A stretch of 64,000 bases of DNA, taken from contig NZ_CP022753.1 in NCBI RefSeq assembly GCF_002263495.1, forward strand, positions 6,006,312 to 6,070,311, in the 5' to 3' direction. The number at the start of each line of letters is the position of its first letter. Position 1 is the first letter of the stretch. Positions 1 to 8,734 of this stretch are shown piece after piece. Both the position numbers and the translations under genes were made by a program. The notes under the pieces were generated by a model. It was not told the DNA's origin. It searched no databases and worked only from the letters and a program-made list of their open reading frames with translations. Source of the DNA: Nocardiopsis gilva YIM 90087. GTDB taxonomy: Bacteria; Actinomycetota; Actinomycetes; Streptosporangiales; Streptosporangiaceae.

Positions 1-17
1 ACCACCCGACTCACTGG

Positions 18-1292
18 CTAGAGCCCGGAATCCCGCACGACCGGTATCTCGCTGAGTTCCTGATGCGGACCAAGGCCGTGATCCGGGGCTGAACCAGCGC
101 GGGCCCGCGCCTTGAGGGGGTCGGTGCGGGCCCGCGCTTGGCGGGCGGCGTCGCGGCGGTCGAGCGCGGCGGACAGGACCGCCAAGAGCAGCGCCCCGGC
201 GGGCAGTACGGCACCGGCCCAGTTGGGCGCGGTCAGGCCGAAGCCCTGGGCGATGACGAAGCCACCGAGCCAGGCGCCGATCGCGTTGCCCAGGTTGAAG
301 AACCCGATGTTCATCGCTGAGGCGAGGGTCGGCGCCCCGGCCGCCTTGTCCATGACGCGCTTCTGCAGCGGGGGCACCGTCGCGAAGCCGAACGCGCCGA
401 CGAGGAAGACCAGCACCGCGGACGCGATCGCGCTGTGGGCGCCCCACGTGAAGGCGAGGAGCACGACAGACAGGGCCGCCAACGCGGTGTAGAGCATCGG
501 CATGAGGGCCCGGTCGGCGAAGCGCCCGCCCAGGGAGTTCCCCACGACCATGCCGACGCCGAACAGCATGAGCAGCCAGGTGACGCTGGATTCGGCGAAC
601 CCGGCGACCTCGACCATCATCGGCGCGATGTAGGTGATGGAGACGAAGACCCCGCCGAACCCCAGGACGGTCATCGCCATCGCGAGCAGCACCTGCGGGT
701 TGGTGAAGGCCGCCAGCTCGGGGCGGATGCGCGCCCCCTTCGGCGTGCTACCGCCCGGAACGAGGGTGAGGATCCCGATCAGCCCGATCACCCCCAGCAC
801 CGTGATGACCCCGTACGTGGCGCGCCAGCTGACGGACTGACCCAGCAAGGTCGCGGCGGGCACGCCGACGACGTTGGCAATGGTCAGCCCGGTGAACATA
901 AACGCGATCGCGCTGGCGCGCTTGTTCGGGGCCACCAGGTCGGCGGCGACCACGGCGCCGATGCCGAAGAAGGCGCCGTGCGTGAGCGAGGTGACCACGC
1001 GGCCGACCAGGAGCACGCCGAACGTGGGGGCGACGGCGGTGATCAGGTTGCCGACGACGAACAGCACCATCAGCGCGGCCAGCATGCGCTTGCGCTCGAT
1101 CCGCGTACCGATGGCGGTCGTCAGCGGCGCGCCCACGAACACGCCCATGGCGTAGACCGTGGCGATGTAGCCAGCGGCAGAGATCGAGACGCCGAACTCG
1201 TCGGCGATTCCGGGAAGGACGCCGGTCACCACGAACTCCGTGGTGCCGATCCCGAAGGCGCCGATGGCCAGCGCCCAGAGTGCTAACGGCAT
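18..1292 (-). CDS. MFS efflux transporter (DHA1/AraJ-CmlR type)
   Basis: Probable proton-driven drug or sugar exporter of the major facilitator superfamily in the cytoplasmic membrane. The 424-residue protein starts with a first helix containing GIGTTEFVVTGVLP, the pattern of the AraJ/chloramphenicol-resistance DHA1 group, followed by about 12 hydrophobic segments. Loop 2-3 carries TRIERKRML. The polar, Arg-rich C-terminal tail is cytoplasmic. The ATG start is preceded by AAGGGG at a 7-nt spacing. The gene diverges from a MarR regulator, and the intergenic region has two inverted repeats, so MarR control of export is the natural inference. Substrate unknown. The family is secure and the drug role is inferred. 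Confidence 0.85.
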   Translation of the reverse strand: MPLALWALAIGAFGIGTTEFVVTGVLPGIADEFGVSISAAGYIATVYAMGVFVGAPLTTAIGTRIERKRMLAALMVLFVVGNLITAVAPTFGVLLVGRVVTSLTHGAFFGIGAVVAADLVAPNKRASAIAFMFTGLTIANVVGVPAATLLGQSVSWRATYGVITVLGVIGLIGILTLVPGGSTPKGARIRPELAAFTNPQVLLAMAMTVLGFGGVFVSITYIAPMMVEVAGFAESSVTWLLMLFGVGMVVGNSLGGRFADRALMPMLYTALAALSVVLLAFTWGAHSAIASAVLVFLVGAFGFATVPPLQKRVMDKAAGAPTLASAMNIGFFNLGNAIGAWLGGFVIAQGFGLTAPNWAGAVLPAGALLLAVLSAALDRRDAARQARARTDPLKARARAGSAPDHGLGPHQELSEIPVVRDSGL

Positions 1293-1310
1293 GGGGATGC
1301 CCCTTCAAAC

Positions 1311-1383
1311 TTGTCAACGCTGATAGCCCGCGTCGACAATACATGCGCACGCGGGTTATTTGCGAACGCGCTCTATTTCGCAA
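1311..1383. promoter_or_regulatory. Two dyads between the MFS gene and marR
   Basis: Two inverted repeats lie in the divergent intergenic region. TTGTCAACGC at 1311-1320 faces GCGTCGACAA at 1330-1339, a 10-bp arm with one mismatch. TTGCGAA at 1360-1366 faces TTCGCAA at 1377-1383 and is perfect. Either is a plausible MarR-dimer operator. The first lies just upstream of the MFS start and the second in the marR leader. They do not share one consensus, so at most one need be the MarR site. Confidence 0.45.
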
Positions 1384-1457
1384 GCGACTACCCTGGTGGC
1401 GGCGGAAACGCCCGGCACAGGGCGCATCCCACCCCGATCGCGTGCAGGAGGCTCGGC

Positions 1458-1922
1458 ATGGACGACCCGACGGCCAGCGAGCACGCCACTCCCCGGCCTG
1501 GCCTCGCCCAGCGGTGGTGCGCGCTGTCGCTGCTCCACGGCACCATCGAGTCCCACATCGAACGGGCCCTGCAGGCGCGCCACGACCTCAGCACGCGCGA
1601 GTACTCGGTGCTGCTGGTGCTGAGCACGCACAATGGCGCGCGGATGCGCATGAGCGAGCTGTCCGAGGCCGTGGTCCTGAGCCAGAGCGCCACAACGCGG
1701 CTGGTCAACCGCATGGAAGAGCGCGGCCTGCTGATGCGCGTGCTGTGCGCCGATGACCGGCGCGGCATCTACACGGCCATCACCGACGACGGCCAGCGCC
1801 TCCTGGCCGCGGCCCGGCCCACCAATGACACGGCCCTCGCCGAAGCCCTCGACCTGGCACGGCACAATCCGGAACTGGCTCCCCTGGTCGATGTGCTGGA
1901 GCGCCATCCCGAGAGCGCGTAA
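1458..1922 (+). CDS. MarR-family transcriptional regulator
   Basis: A 154-residue winged-helix regulator. After a short polar N-terminus come the dimerisation helix, then the HTH (RMSELSEAVVLSQSATTRLV) and the wing with the conserved DDRR (ADDRRGIYTAITDDGQ), which is diagnostic of MarR proteins. I chose the ATG at 1458 because AGGAGG lies just upstream; longer upstream starts would add an uncharacteristic Arg-rich tail. It is transcribed divergently from the MFS exporter and probably represses it, with derepression by a ligand. Ligand and targets are not visible in the sequence. Confidence 0.88.
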   Translation: MDDPTASEHATPRPGLAQRWCALSLLHGTIESHIERALQARHDLSTREYSVLLVLSTHNGARMRMSELSEAVVLSQSATTRLVNRMEERGLLMRVLCADDRRGIYTAITDDGQRLLAAARPTNDTALAEALDLARHNPELAPLVDVLERHPESA

Positions 1923-1947
1923 CCGGCGCACGGGGCGGGAAGCAGCG

Positions 1948-2514
1948 CTATGCAGCCTGGCGAGCCTTCAGCTTCAGCCACTCAACAACCTCAGGGGTCA
2001 GCGGTGCGCTGATGTGGGAGACATCGCCGATACGCAGCCGGTCAGGCGTGCGGATTACGTACTCCTCATGGGCACTGACGACTTTCACCTGGACCAGAGA
2101 ATCCGGCTGCCAGTAGGTGCGGGAATAAGGGGCTCCGAGATAGTCCGGGATCTCAACAAGAGGAATTCCGCGATTTTCCAGAAGTCGCCGAAGTTTTTCG
2201 AATCGCAGCTTGCGATTGAACCTGCCATACTTTTCTCGGAGCACCCTATCGAGGCTCGTGTTCCCACCTCCCGATAGACGGTGAACCTGCAGGGTGAAAT
2301 GTGTACCGACCCACGGATGTTCGGGCGACTCACGGGCCCAGAAGAACTCTGTGATCCCATAATCACGCCACAGGCTGTGCTTGTCCAAGGAGTTCTCAAC
2401 GAAATCGGCACCCAGAATCGCTGCGACCTCGCCGGGGGTGTCGGAAGGCTTCGCTCCAAGCACTGACCCAGAGGCCACAACGTCGATGTAGAACGCAAGG
2501 GAATACGGGGTCAA
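1948..2514 (-). CDS. Conserved-looking protein of unknown function, 188 aa
   Basis: I do not recognise this family. The protein is soluble, with no signal peptide or membrane segment. It starts at a TTG (MTPYSLAFYID) that has an excellent GAGGAG ribosome site 7 nt upstream. The N-terminal half reads as an alpha/beta fold with a DYGITEFFW strand. The C-terminus (LTPEVVEWLKLKARQA) is helical. Codon usage is visibly less GC-rich than its neighbours, and the upstream 2515-2682 region is AT-rich, both suggesting recent transfer. Size and the lone setting would fit an immunity-type protein, but no toxin gene lies next to it and I do not claim that role. Confidence 0.6.
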   Translation of the reverse strand: MTPYSLAFYIDVVASGSVLGAKPSDTPGEVAAILGADFVENSLDKHSLWRDYGITEFFWARESPEHPWVGTHFTLQVHRLSGGGNTSLDRVLREKYGRFNRKLRFEKLRRLLENRGIPLVEIPDYLGAPYSRTYWQPDSLVQVKVVSAHEEYVIRTPDRLRIGDVSHISAPLTPEVVEWLKLKARQAA

Positions 2515-2682
2515 CTAGGAGCTCCTCAAACACATCACACGGGATTAATGGCACGAATCTGAAAATTTATTCACATTCCGCGCCATGGGTCAATCATGTG
2601 GCCCCCTCAACGTTGAGCTCGTCCTTTTCCTGACCGGCAATCCGCGGGGCCATCGGGCCGGCGGGGTGCGCCGCCTGCCCCG

Positions 2683-3393
2683 TCAGGAGTCGGCGGGGGC
2701 GGTCGCCTCGGGGCGCCGGGTACGGAGGTAGGCGTCCAGGCCCTGGATCATCAGGTCGAGGCCGATCGCGAATTCGGCGTCCATGTCGCAGTCGGAGCAG
2801 AGCAGCATTGCCGTGCGCACGAGGTTGTCGGGCGCGTCCCGTGGCAGGAGTGCCGCTGTGCGGCGGAAGCGGCTGACGTCGTCGTCCGCGGCGCCCGACT
2901 CGGGGAAGGACAGCTCTGCCAAGGCGTGGCCGATGCCGTAGGTGACGGCGCTGCGGAGGAGGGCGACGGCGCACTGCTCGGGTACTCCGTCATCGCGCAT
3001 GACGCGAAGATGGGCGTCGCATACGCGCAGGGCAGGCTCAGGGAGGGTCTTTCGGCTGGTCAGCAGCGATCCCGCGTGCGGATGGCGACGGACCAGGGCG
3101 CGCAGTTCCTCCGCGAGGGCGCGGACGGTCTCACGCCAGTCGCGGGTCCGCGGTTCGACCGGGATTTCGGACCACAGCACGTCGACGACTCCGTCCAGGA
3201 CGTCGTCCTTGCCGCAGACGTACTTGTAGAGGGACATCGCCCGCACATCGAGCTCGGCTCCCAGGCGGTGCATGCTCAGCGCGTCCAGGCCATGCAGATC
3301 AATGAAATCCACCGCGGCACGCAGCACTCGTTCCCGAGTCAGTCGGGGCCGGCTGCGCTGTGTGCTGCCCGTCGTCATGCGATCAGCGTACAT
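2683..3393 (-). CDS. TetR-family repressor with TetR_C-type ligand domain
   Basis: A 236-residue DNA-binding repressor. The N-terminal HTH covers roughly residues 15-60, with recognition part ALSMHRLGAELDVRAMSLYKYV, where 'MSLYKYV' replaces the usual 'LYRHF'. The rest resembles the class of C-terminal domains found in tetracycline repressors. The ATG at 3393 is chosen for the AAGGGG ribosome site just upstream. It diverges from a P450 gene, and two CTTAT...RTAAG dyads lie between the two starts, so it probably represses the P450 and itself. A hydrophobic P450 substrate would be the expected inducer, which is inference. Confidence 0.85.
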   Translation of the reverse strand: MYADRMTTGSTQRSRPRLTRERVLRAAVDFIDLHGLDALSMHRLGAELDVRAMSLYKYVCGKDDVLDGVVDVLWSEIPVEPRTRDWRETVRALAEELRALVRRHPHAGSLLTSRKTLPEPALRVCDAHLRVMRDDGVPEQCAVALLRSAVTYGIGHALAELSFPESGAADDDVSRFRRTAALLPRDAPDNLVRTAMLLCSDCDMDAEFAIGLDLMIQGLDAYLRTRRPEATAPADS

Positions 3394-3402
3394 CGTCACC
3401 CC

Positions 3403-3446
3403 TTGACGGCTTATAACATAAGGTTACTCTGGGCTTATGGCGTAAG
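3403..3446 (+). promoter_or_regulatory. P450 promoter overlapped by two TetR-type operators
   Basis: A -35 box TTGACG (3403-3408) and a -10-like TACTCT (3425-3430) frame a 16-nt spacer holding the perfect dyad CTTATAACATAAG (3410-3422). A second copy, CTTATGGCGTAAG (3434-3446), lies just downstream, with centres 24 bp apart. Repressor binding would block RNA polymerase at the P450 promoter. The adjacent tetR gene is the obvious source of the repressor. Confidence 0.6.
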
Positions 3447-3476
3447 TCACGCTAGCAGCCCGCCTTGGAGGTCGTG

Positions 3477-4817
3477 ATGGCTACCGCCGCCGACATCGAG
3501 TCCCGCGCCCCGCACACGCTCACCCAGGAGACCGACCCGGACCTGTACGCGTCCCTCACCGAACAGATCAGCTCACTCGCCGACCCGTATCCCATCTACC
3601 GGCGCCTCCAGCGCGACTACCCGGTCGCGGAGTTCGAGGGCCTCGTCTCGGTGTTCCGCTACGACGACGTGGCCGCCCTGCTCCGCCATCCGCGCGTCAG
3701 CTCCGACGACCGCACCTCGGCGCTGCACCGCTCCCTGCTGAAGCAGGACCGGCTGAGCACCGCCTACCTCTCGCAGCTGGACGACCAGTCGTTCCTCCAC
3801 CGCGACCCGCCCGAACACACCCGGCTGCGCCGACTCGTCGCCCAGGCGTTCACCCCGCATCGTGTGAACGCCCTGCGCCCGTTCATCCGCGAACAGGTCG
3901 ACAGCGCTCTCAACGCCGCCGCGGAGCAGGGCCGCCTGGAACTCGTGGAGGACCTGGCCTACCCCCTGCCCATCGAGGTCATCTCCCACCTGATCGGCAT
4001 CCCTGAGGACGACCGCCCGTTCGTCGCGAGCTGGCCACGCATGCAGCTGTGCTGCTCCTTCGAACCGGCCGAGCTGGGTGCGGCCGCCAAGTTGGAGCAG
4101 GAGGGAGCACCCGCCCAAGCCGAGGCCGACCGACTCCAGGAGCAGCTCACCGACTACTTCGCGCACCTGGTCCGGCGTCGCCGCTCCGAGCCCGGCGACG
4201 ACCTGGTCTCCGCGCTCATCGCCGCCGAGGAGGACGGCGAGCGGCTGTCGGGCGACGAGATCAACGCGACCCTGCGCCTGCTCTTCGTCGCGGGTTACGA
4301 GAACGCGGTCAATCTCGTCGGCCACGGCGCGCTCGCCCTCCTTCGGCACCCGGACCAGTGGGCCGAGCTGCGCGACGATCCGGCTTCCGTGTCCGCTGCG
4401 GTCGAGGAAGTCCTCCGCTACGACTCCCCGTTCCAGTTCACCCGACGTGTTGCCTTGGATGACGTGGATGTCGGTGGTTACCGCATCCCGGGCGGGAGCA
4501 CGATCATCGCCTGGCTCGCCGCCGCCAACCGCGACCCGGCGCGCTTCACCGACCCCGACCGGTTCGACATCCACCGCCGTGACAACCACCACCTCGCCTT
4601 CGGCTCCGGCATCCACGCCTGCCTCGGCGGCGCGCTCGCCCGCGCGGAGGCCGAAGCCGTGTTCGCGGAACTGACGCGACGCCTGGTCAACCCCCGCCTG
4701 GAGGACGACGAGCCGCGCTACCGCACCGACGTCTTCCGTTCCCTGGAGGCCCTGCCGATCACGTTCGACTCCGCCAAACGCGATAGTCACGGAATGACGC
4801 GCGCAGGTCGGCGATGA
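3477..4817 (+). CDS. Cytochrome P450 with altered I-helix
   Basis: A soluble bacterial class-I P450 of 446 residues. The heme-binding segment is [10 protein letters not shown] with Cys382 as thiolate ligand, and the ExxR motif is in [12 protein letters not shown]. The I-helix reads AGYENA (272-277): the acid is Glu275, but the position of the conserved oxygen-activating Thr (Thr252 of P450cam) is Asn276. Such enzymes may use substrate-assisted proton delivery or work as peroxygenases. The ATG at 3477 is chosen for GGAGG 5 nt upstream. The 3' end overlaps the convergent epoxide hydrolase by 59 nt. No ferredoxin gene is adjacent, so redox partners must come from elsewhere. Regulated by the divergent TetR through the overlapping operators. 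Confidence 0.93.
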   Translation: MATAADIESRAPHTLTQETDPDLYASLTEQISSLADPYPIYRRLQRDYPVAEFEGLVSVFRYDDVAALLRHPRVSSDDRTSALHRSLLKQDRLSTAYLSQLDDQSFLHRDPPEHTRLRRLVAQAFTPHRVNALRPFIREQVDSALNAAAEQGRLELVEDLAYPLPIEVISHLIGIPEDDRPFVASWPRMQLCCSFEPAELGAAAKLEQEGAPAQAEADRLQEQLTDYFAHLVRRRRSEPGDDLVSALIAAEEDGERLSGDEINATLRLLFVAGYENAVNLVGHGALALLRHPDQWAELRDDPASVSAAVEEVLRYDSPFQFTRRVALDDVDVGGYRIPGGSTIIAWLAAANRDPARFTDPDRFDIHRRDNHHLAFGSGIHACLGGALARAEAEAVFAELTRRLVNPRLEDDEPRYRTDVFRSLEALPITFDSAKRDSHGMTRAGRR

Positions 4818-5922
4818 ACAGGTCCGGTTCCTCCATCGCGCCGAAATGGCCGCCCCGGTCGAATTCGGTCCAGCGGACGATGTTGTTGTTCCGTTCGGCG
4901 AGGCGGCGGATCGGGAGGTGGATGTCGTGGGGGAACACCGCGACCGCTGTCGGGACCGGTGATTCCGGTTCGAGTTCGCCCCAGGTCTCGACGCCCTCCT
5001 TGTAGTAGCGGGCCGATGAGCCCGCGGTGCCGGTGAGCCAGTAGAGCATCACGTTGGTCAGCATCGCGTCCCGGTCCACGGCGTCTTCGGGGACGTCGGT
5101 CGCGTCGGTCCAGGCCTTGAATCCGTCCGCGATCCACGCCAGCTGGGCGATGGGGGAATCGGTCAGTCCGTAAGCGATCAGCTGGGGTTTGGTGCCCTGA
5201 ATCACCGCGTAGCCGCTGAGTTCGTAGTCGTACCGGTAGCCCTTCTCGACGCTGCGCTTTTCCGTCTCGACCGAGAAGTCGGCGTTCTCCGGTGTGGCGC
5301 TGGCGGAGACGAGCAGGGTGAGGTGCAGCGCGGCGACGTGCTCGGAGTCGATCAGTCCCAGCTCGCGTGAGACGAGCGCGCCGAAGTCGCCGCCGTGCGC
5401 GACGTAGCGTGAGTAGCCCAGGCGGCGCATCAGCTCCGCCCAGGCCCGCGCGACCCGGGCCACCGACCACCCCGTCTCGCGAGTCGGGCCGGACAGAGTG
5501 AAGCCCGGGGGTGACGGCGCCACCACGTGGAACGCGTCCGCCGGGTCGCCGCCGTGGGCACGGGGGTCGGCCAACGGGCCGATGACCTCCAGGAACTCCA
5601 CGATCGATCCGGGCCAGCCGTGCGTGAGGACGAGCGGCAACGCGTCCGGCTCCGGTGAGCGGACGTGCACGAAGTGCACGTCGTGCCCGTCGATCTCCGT
5701 GGTGAACTGCGGCAGCGCGTTCAGCTTCTGCTCTTGGGTCCGCCAGTCGTACTGAGTGCGCCAGTACTCCGCCAGTTCCCGCAGGTAGCCGACCGGGATC
5801 CCGTGGTCCCAGCCGACACCCGGCGGCTCCTCGGGCCACCGGGTGTTCTCCAGGCGGCGGGCCAGGTCATCGAGGTCGGCCTGCGGAATGTCGATACGGA
5901 AAGGCGCGATTGATTTCTCCAT
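4759..5922 (-). CDS. Epoxide hydrolase (alpha/beta hydrolase, EHN domain)
   Basis: Converts epoxides to vicinal diols through an Asp-ester intermediate. The 387-residue protein has the N-terminal epoxide-hydrolase domain ([28 protein letters not shown]), then the oxyanion motif HGWPGS, the nucleophile elbow GGDFGA and the C-terminal catalytic His in [11 protein letters not shown]. These match the microsomal-type epoxide hydrolases common in actinobacteria. The ATG at 5922 begins the conserved N-terminus. The gene converges on the P450 gene and overlaps its end. An epoxide made by the P450 could be its substrate, an attractive pairing, but the two are not in one operon. Confidence 0.9.
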   Translation of the reverse strand: MEKSIAPFRIDIPQADLDDLARRLENTRWPEEPPGVGWDHGIPVGYLRELAEYWRTQYDWRTQEQKLNALPQFTTEIDGHDVHFVHVRSPEPDALPLVLTHGWPGSIVEFLEVIGPLADPRAHGGDPADAFHVVAPSPPGFTLSGPTRETGWSVARVARAWAELMRRLGYSRYVAHGGDFGALVSRELGLIDSEHVAALHLTLLVSASATPENADFSVETEKRSVEKGYRYDYELSGYAVIQGTKPQLIAYGLTDSPIAQLAWIADGFKAWTDATDVPEDAVDRDAMLTNVMLYWLTGTAGSSARYYKEGVETWGELEPESPVPTAVAVFPHDIHLPIRRLAERNNNIVRWTEFDRGGHFGAMEEPDLFIADLRASFRDYRVWRSRT

Positions 5923-6093
5923 GGCGCTGACGCTATGGAGAATCCCGGACACTTTATGTCCGCGATCGGCCACGGTTTCCACTGGACGAAGAAAATCGTT
6001 GGCCGGTAGCGTCGCGAGGCTGCGTGGGGGGCGTTCGCCCCCATCGCTGCTTCTTGGATCCCCATTCCCCCGACTTCTGGAGTACGACGACAC

Positions 6094-7709
6094 ATGACCC
6101 GACACCTCATGCACGGGACACCTCGCGGTCTGGGCAGCGTAATCACAGCCGCCGTTCTGGTGGCGAGCGGCTGCAGTCCGGTGGCGGCGCGGAGCCGGAG
6201 TCCGATGAGGAGAGGAAGGACAGCGCGAGATCCGGGCCGGAGTACCCCGAGGGCCGTTCGCGCGGGAGGGACCTTCGGGCAGCACAAGGAGCGCGAGCTC
6301 GGGTTCGAGGTCGAGGCCGTCGAGCGGTACGACGACCGCACTGTCCTCCGGTTCATCACGACGGCCGCCGGGAGGAGGACGAGGACACACCCGACGCCTT
6401 CTCCGGCGGAATTCTGAGTAGGACCCCGTCAACGTCTGGCTGGTGGACCCGGTGGGGCAACGGCTGTATTACCCGCGCGTGACGACGACGGCGACTTCAT
6501 CGGCTCTGCGGAACTTCCCTATACCGTCATCGCCGGCGCCGAGTACAAGATGGAGGCGCACTACCCGCGCCTGCCCGACGAGGTCGAGCGCATCACCGTC
6601 ATCACCCCGGCACCACCGGCCCCTTTACCGGCATCCCGGTCACCGACGCCGACGGTCCTCGCGAGATCCCCACCGAGGAGCCGCCTCACTACAGGCATGT
6701 GGACGAAGGCGACACGATCGTCCCGGTAGTGAACGATGGCGAGGTCTCCGACGGCTACGGCTGGAACCTCTACGGCATCACCGAGGGCACCGCCGTCCAG
6801 AAGGACTCCTCGGCGGAGGAGGAGAAGATCGCGCTCAACGCCGACGTCCTCTTCGAGTTCGACAAGGCCGACCTGGCCGACGACGCCGAGGATGTGCTGA
6901 AGCAGGTCGTGGCCGAGACCCGCGAGCGCGCCGACCCCGACAAGCCGCCGATCACCATCGTCGGGCACACCGACGGCAAGGGCGACGACGAGTACAACCA
7001 GCAGCTGTCGGAGGAACGCGCCGAGACCGTTCACCAGTACCTCAAGGCCGAGCTCGGCTCCGCCTACGAGTACAAGACCGAGGGCCGCGGCAGCTCGGAG
7101 CCGATCGCGGAGGAGGGCGGCAGCGACGACGAGGAGGCACGTGCCCGCAACCGCCGCGTGGAGATCTCCTACAAGATCAAGGAGACCCGCGTGACCACCG
7201 AGCTCACCGAGACCGAGAAGAATTCGGAGGACCAGGCCGATGGGGGCGCGATCGCCCCGCCCGCACCCTTCCGGGAGGAGCAGGGCAAGGTCGTCGCCAG
7301 CGGGACCGCGTCCAGCCGCCGGGTCTCCTACAAGCTGGAGGTGCTGCCCTTCTTCCGCGACGGCGCCTACCTGGTGGCGAACCTGCGGATCACCAACACC
7401 TCCTCGGACACCGACCTCAACGTCGTGTGGGACGGAGGGTTCAAAAACGACGACTACCACGGCGCGGACTTCGGCGGGTTCAGCGTCATCGACCCGGAGA
7501 CCGACATCGTCCACCGCGCCGTGCGCATCGGTGAGAAGGGCAAACGGGACGACCGGCACTACCTGGAGGCCGAGGGCTACCCCTGGCTGAAGGGGCCTGG
7601 AACCACCAACGACGTGTCCCTCTACCTCCCGGCACCACCGCCCGGCGTGACCTCGGTGACCTTCGACGCCGGAGCGTTCGGAACCTTCGAGGACGTGCCG
7701 ATCGAATAA
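6094..7709 (+). pseudogene. OmpA-domain lipoprotein gene split by about six frameshifts
   Basis: The 5' end encodes a lipoprotein signal ([13 protein letters not shown]). Recognisable coding then jumps frame repeatedly: frame 3 ([20 protein letters not shown]), frame 1 ([19 protein letters not shown], to about 6370), frame 3 ([14 protein letters not shown]), frame 2 ([16 protein letters not shown]), frame 1 (DDDGDFIGSAELPYTV onward) and frame 3 from about 6609. The last frame runs intact to 7709. It encodes an OmpA peptidoglycan-binding domain (NADVLFEFDKADL, VGHTDGKGDDEYN, RNRRVEISYK) followed by a beta-rich domain of about 170 residues that I do not recognise. Either the front third is decaying or the assembly has local indel errors there. 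The 3' part might still be translated from 6699. Confidence 0.75.
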
Positions 7710-7710
7710 T

Positions 7711-7764
7711 CGAGCCCATGCGCGGGCTCGCATGATGGCTGCCCGACGCCGCGTGCGGTCGGGC
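7711..7764 (+). terminator. Double hairpin after the OmpA gene
   Basis: CGAGCCC at 7711-7717 pairs perfectly with GGGCTCG at 7724-7730 (6-nt loop), starting two bases after the stop codon. A second stem, GCCCGAC at 7741-7747 with GTCGGGC at 7758-7764, follows. There is no U tract, as is usual in high-GC actinobacteria. Confidence 0.55.
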
Positions 7765-7933
7765 AGCAGGGGGCGGGGGCATGGCGAGAGGCAGGGATGT
7801 CTGAGCGCGGGACTGATCGAGAATTCGTTGAAACGTCCATGCCAGAGCGACCACCTGCGCGAAGACGGGACACGGCGCCACGTTCAATCACAGTTCCGTG
7901 ACCCCGGCGGTACCGGTTCGTTACGTGCCATGT

Positions 7934-8461
7934 ATGCTCCGTGCCGTGCGCGTAACAGCACCATCACTGAGGCGACACGGCAGGGTGGCCGTGGTGCTGC
8001 TGTTCGCCGTGGTGTTCCACATGCTCTGCGCTGCCGGGCACCCGGCGATGGCGGCTGAGAAAATGTCGGTCACCTCGCCGTCGCCGACCGCTGCTGGGGT
8101 GTCCTCGACCCCGTCTCCGATTGCGGACCGTGCCCCCGATCAGGCGCATGAGCTGGCCGAGCCGTCGGTATTGATCGCAAAGATGGCCGCCGAGACCGAC
8201 GTCTCCGGTGTCACGATCCTGGGCGCGCACTCGGCCGGTGAGACGCATGAGTGCACGAGCGCCACGGACGGCGGCACGGACCAGCGCGGCGCGGCACCGA
8301 GCCTGCTGTCGCTCCTGCTCGCCGTCGGCTTCGCCGTCCTTGTCGTGCTCTGGGCGTCGTCCCCGCCCCCAGGGCAGTACTGGATCACCAGGCGTGAGCA
8401 CCGCTCTCGGCGACGCAATGCCGCGCTTCTCCTCCTGACGCTCTGTATTTGGCGGGTCTAG
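7934..8461 (+). CDS. Small secreted/membrane protein of unknown function
   Basis: Not assigned to a family. The 175-residue product has an Arg-rich N-terminus, a first hydrophobic segment (VAVVLLFAVVFHMLCAAG) that could be a signal anchor, a Ser/Thr/Pro-rich extracellular stretch of about 85 residues, a second membrane helix (LLSLLLAVGFAVLVVLW) and a basic tail ending LLTLCIWRV. Start choice is uncertain: no clear ribosome site precedes the ATG at 7934, and a GTG at 7898 would add 12 residues. It lies on the same strand ahead of the PLP enzyme and MFS gene, but a hairpin separates them. Confidence 0.55.
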   Translation: MLRAVRVTAPSLRRHGRVAVVLLFAVVFHMLCAAGHPAMAAEKMSVTSPSPTAAGVSSTPSPIADRAPDQAHELAEPSVLIAKMAAETDVSGVTILGAHSAGETHECTSATDGGTDQRGAAPSLLSLLLAVGFAVLVVLWASSPPPGQYWITRREHRSRRRNAALLLLTLCIWRV

Positions 8462-8550
8462 AAGGATCCACAGGCCCTGAGCGTTCGCGAGGCTCCGTCA
8501 GCCGACGGTCCGGACGGTCCGTAGCAGGTCCTCGCCCCTCTCCCGTTCTC

Positions 8551-8574
8551 GGTTCCCCCCTCACGGGGCGAACC
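8551..8574 (+). terminator. Hairpin downstream of the small membrane protein
   Basis: GGTTC-c-CCCC at 8551-8560 pairs with GGGG-c-GAACC at 8565-8574 around a 4-nt loop, one symmetric mismatch. It fits an intrinsic terminator for the preceding gene, or an attenuator in the 160-nt leader of the following PLP enzyme. I found no known riboswitch pattern in 8462-8734. Confidence 0.45.
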
Positions 8575-8734
8575 ACCGGGTCCCAGGACCTCGTTGGTCC
8601 CAACCGTGCGCGGAAAGCTTTTCACCCGGCCTCCTCCGCGCACCCCACCCATGCACCGCGTTCCGAAGACGCGCGGCATGGACGTCGACGTGTCCCGTCA
8701 CCGACACGCTGAGTCGAAAGAGACCCAGAGACGC

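Noticed and set aside
8462-8734. Riboswitch before the cysteine-synthase-like gene
   Set aside because: No T-box, SAM, cobalamin or other known consensus found; only a terminator-like hairpin is supported.
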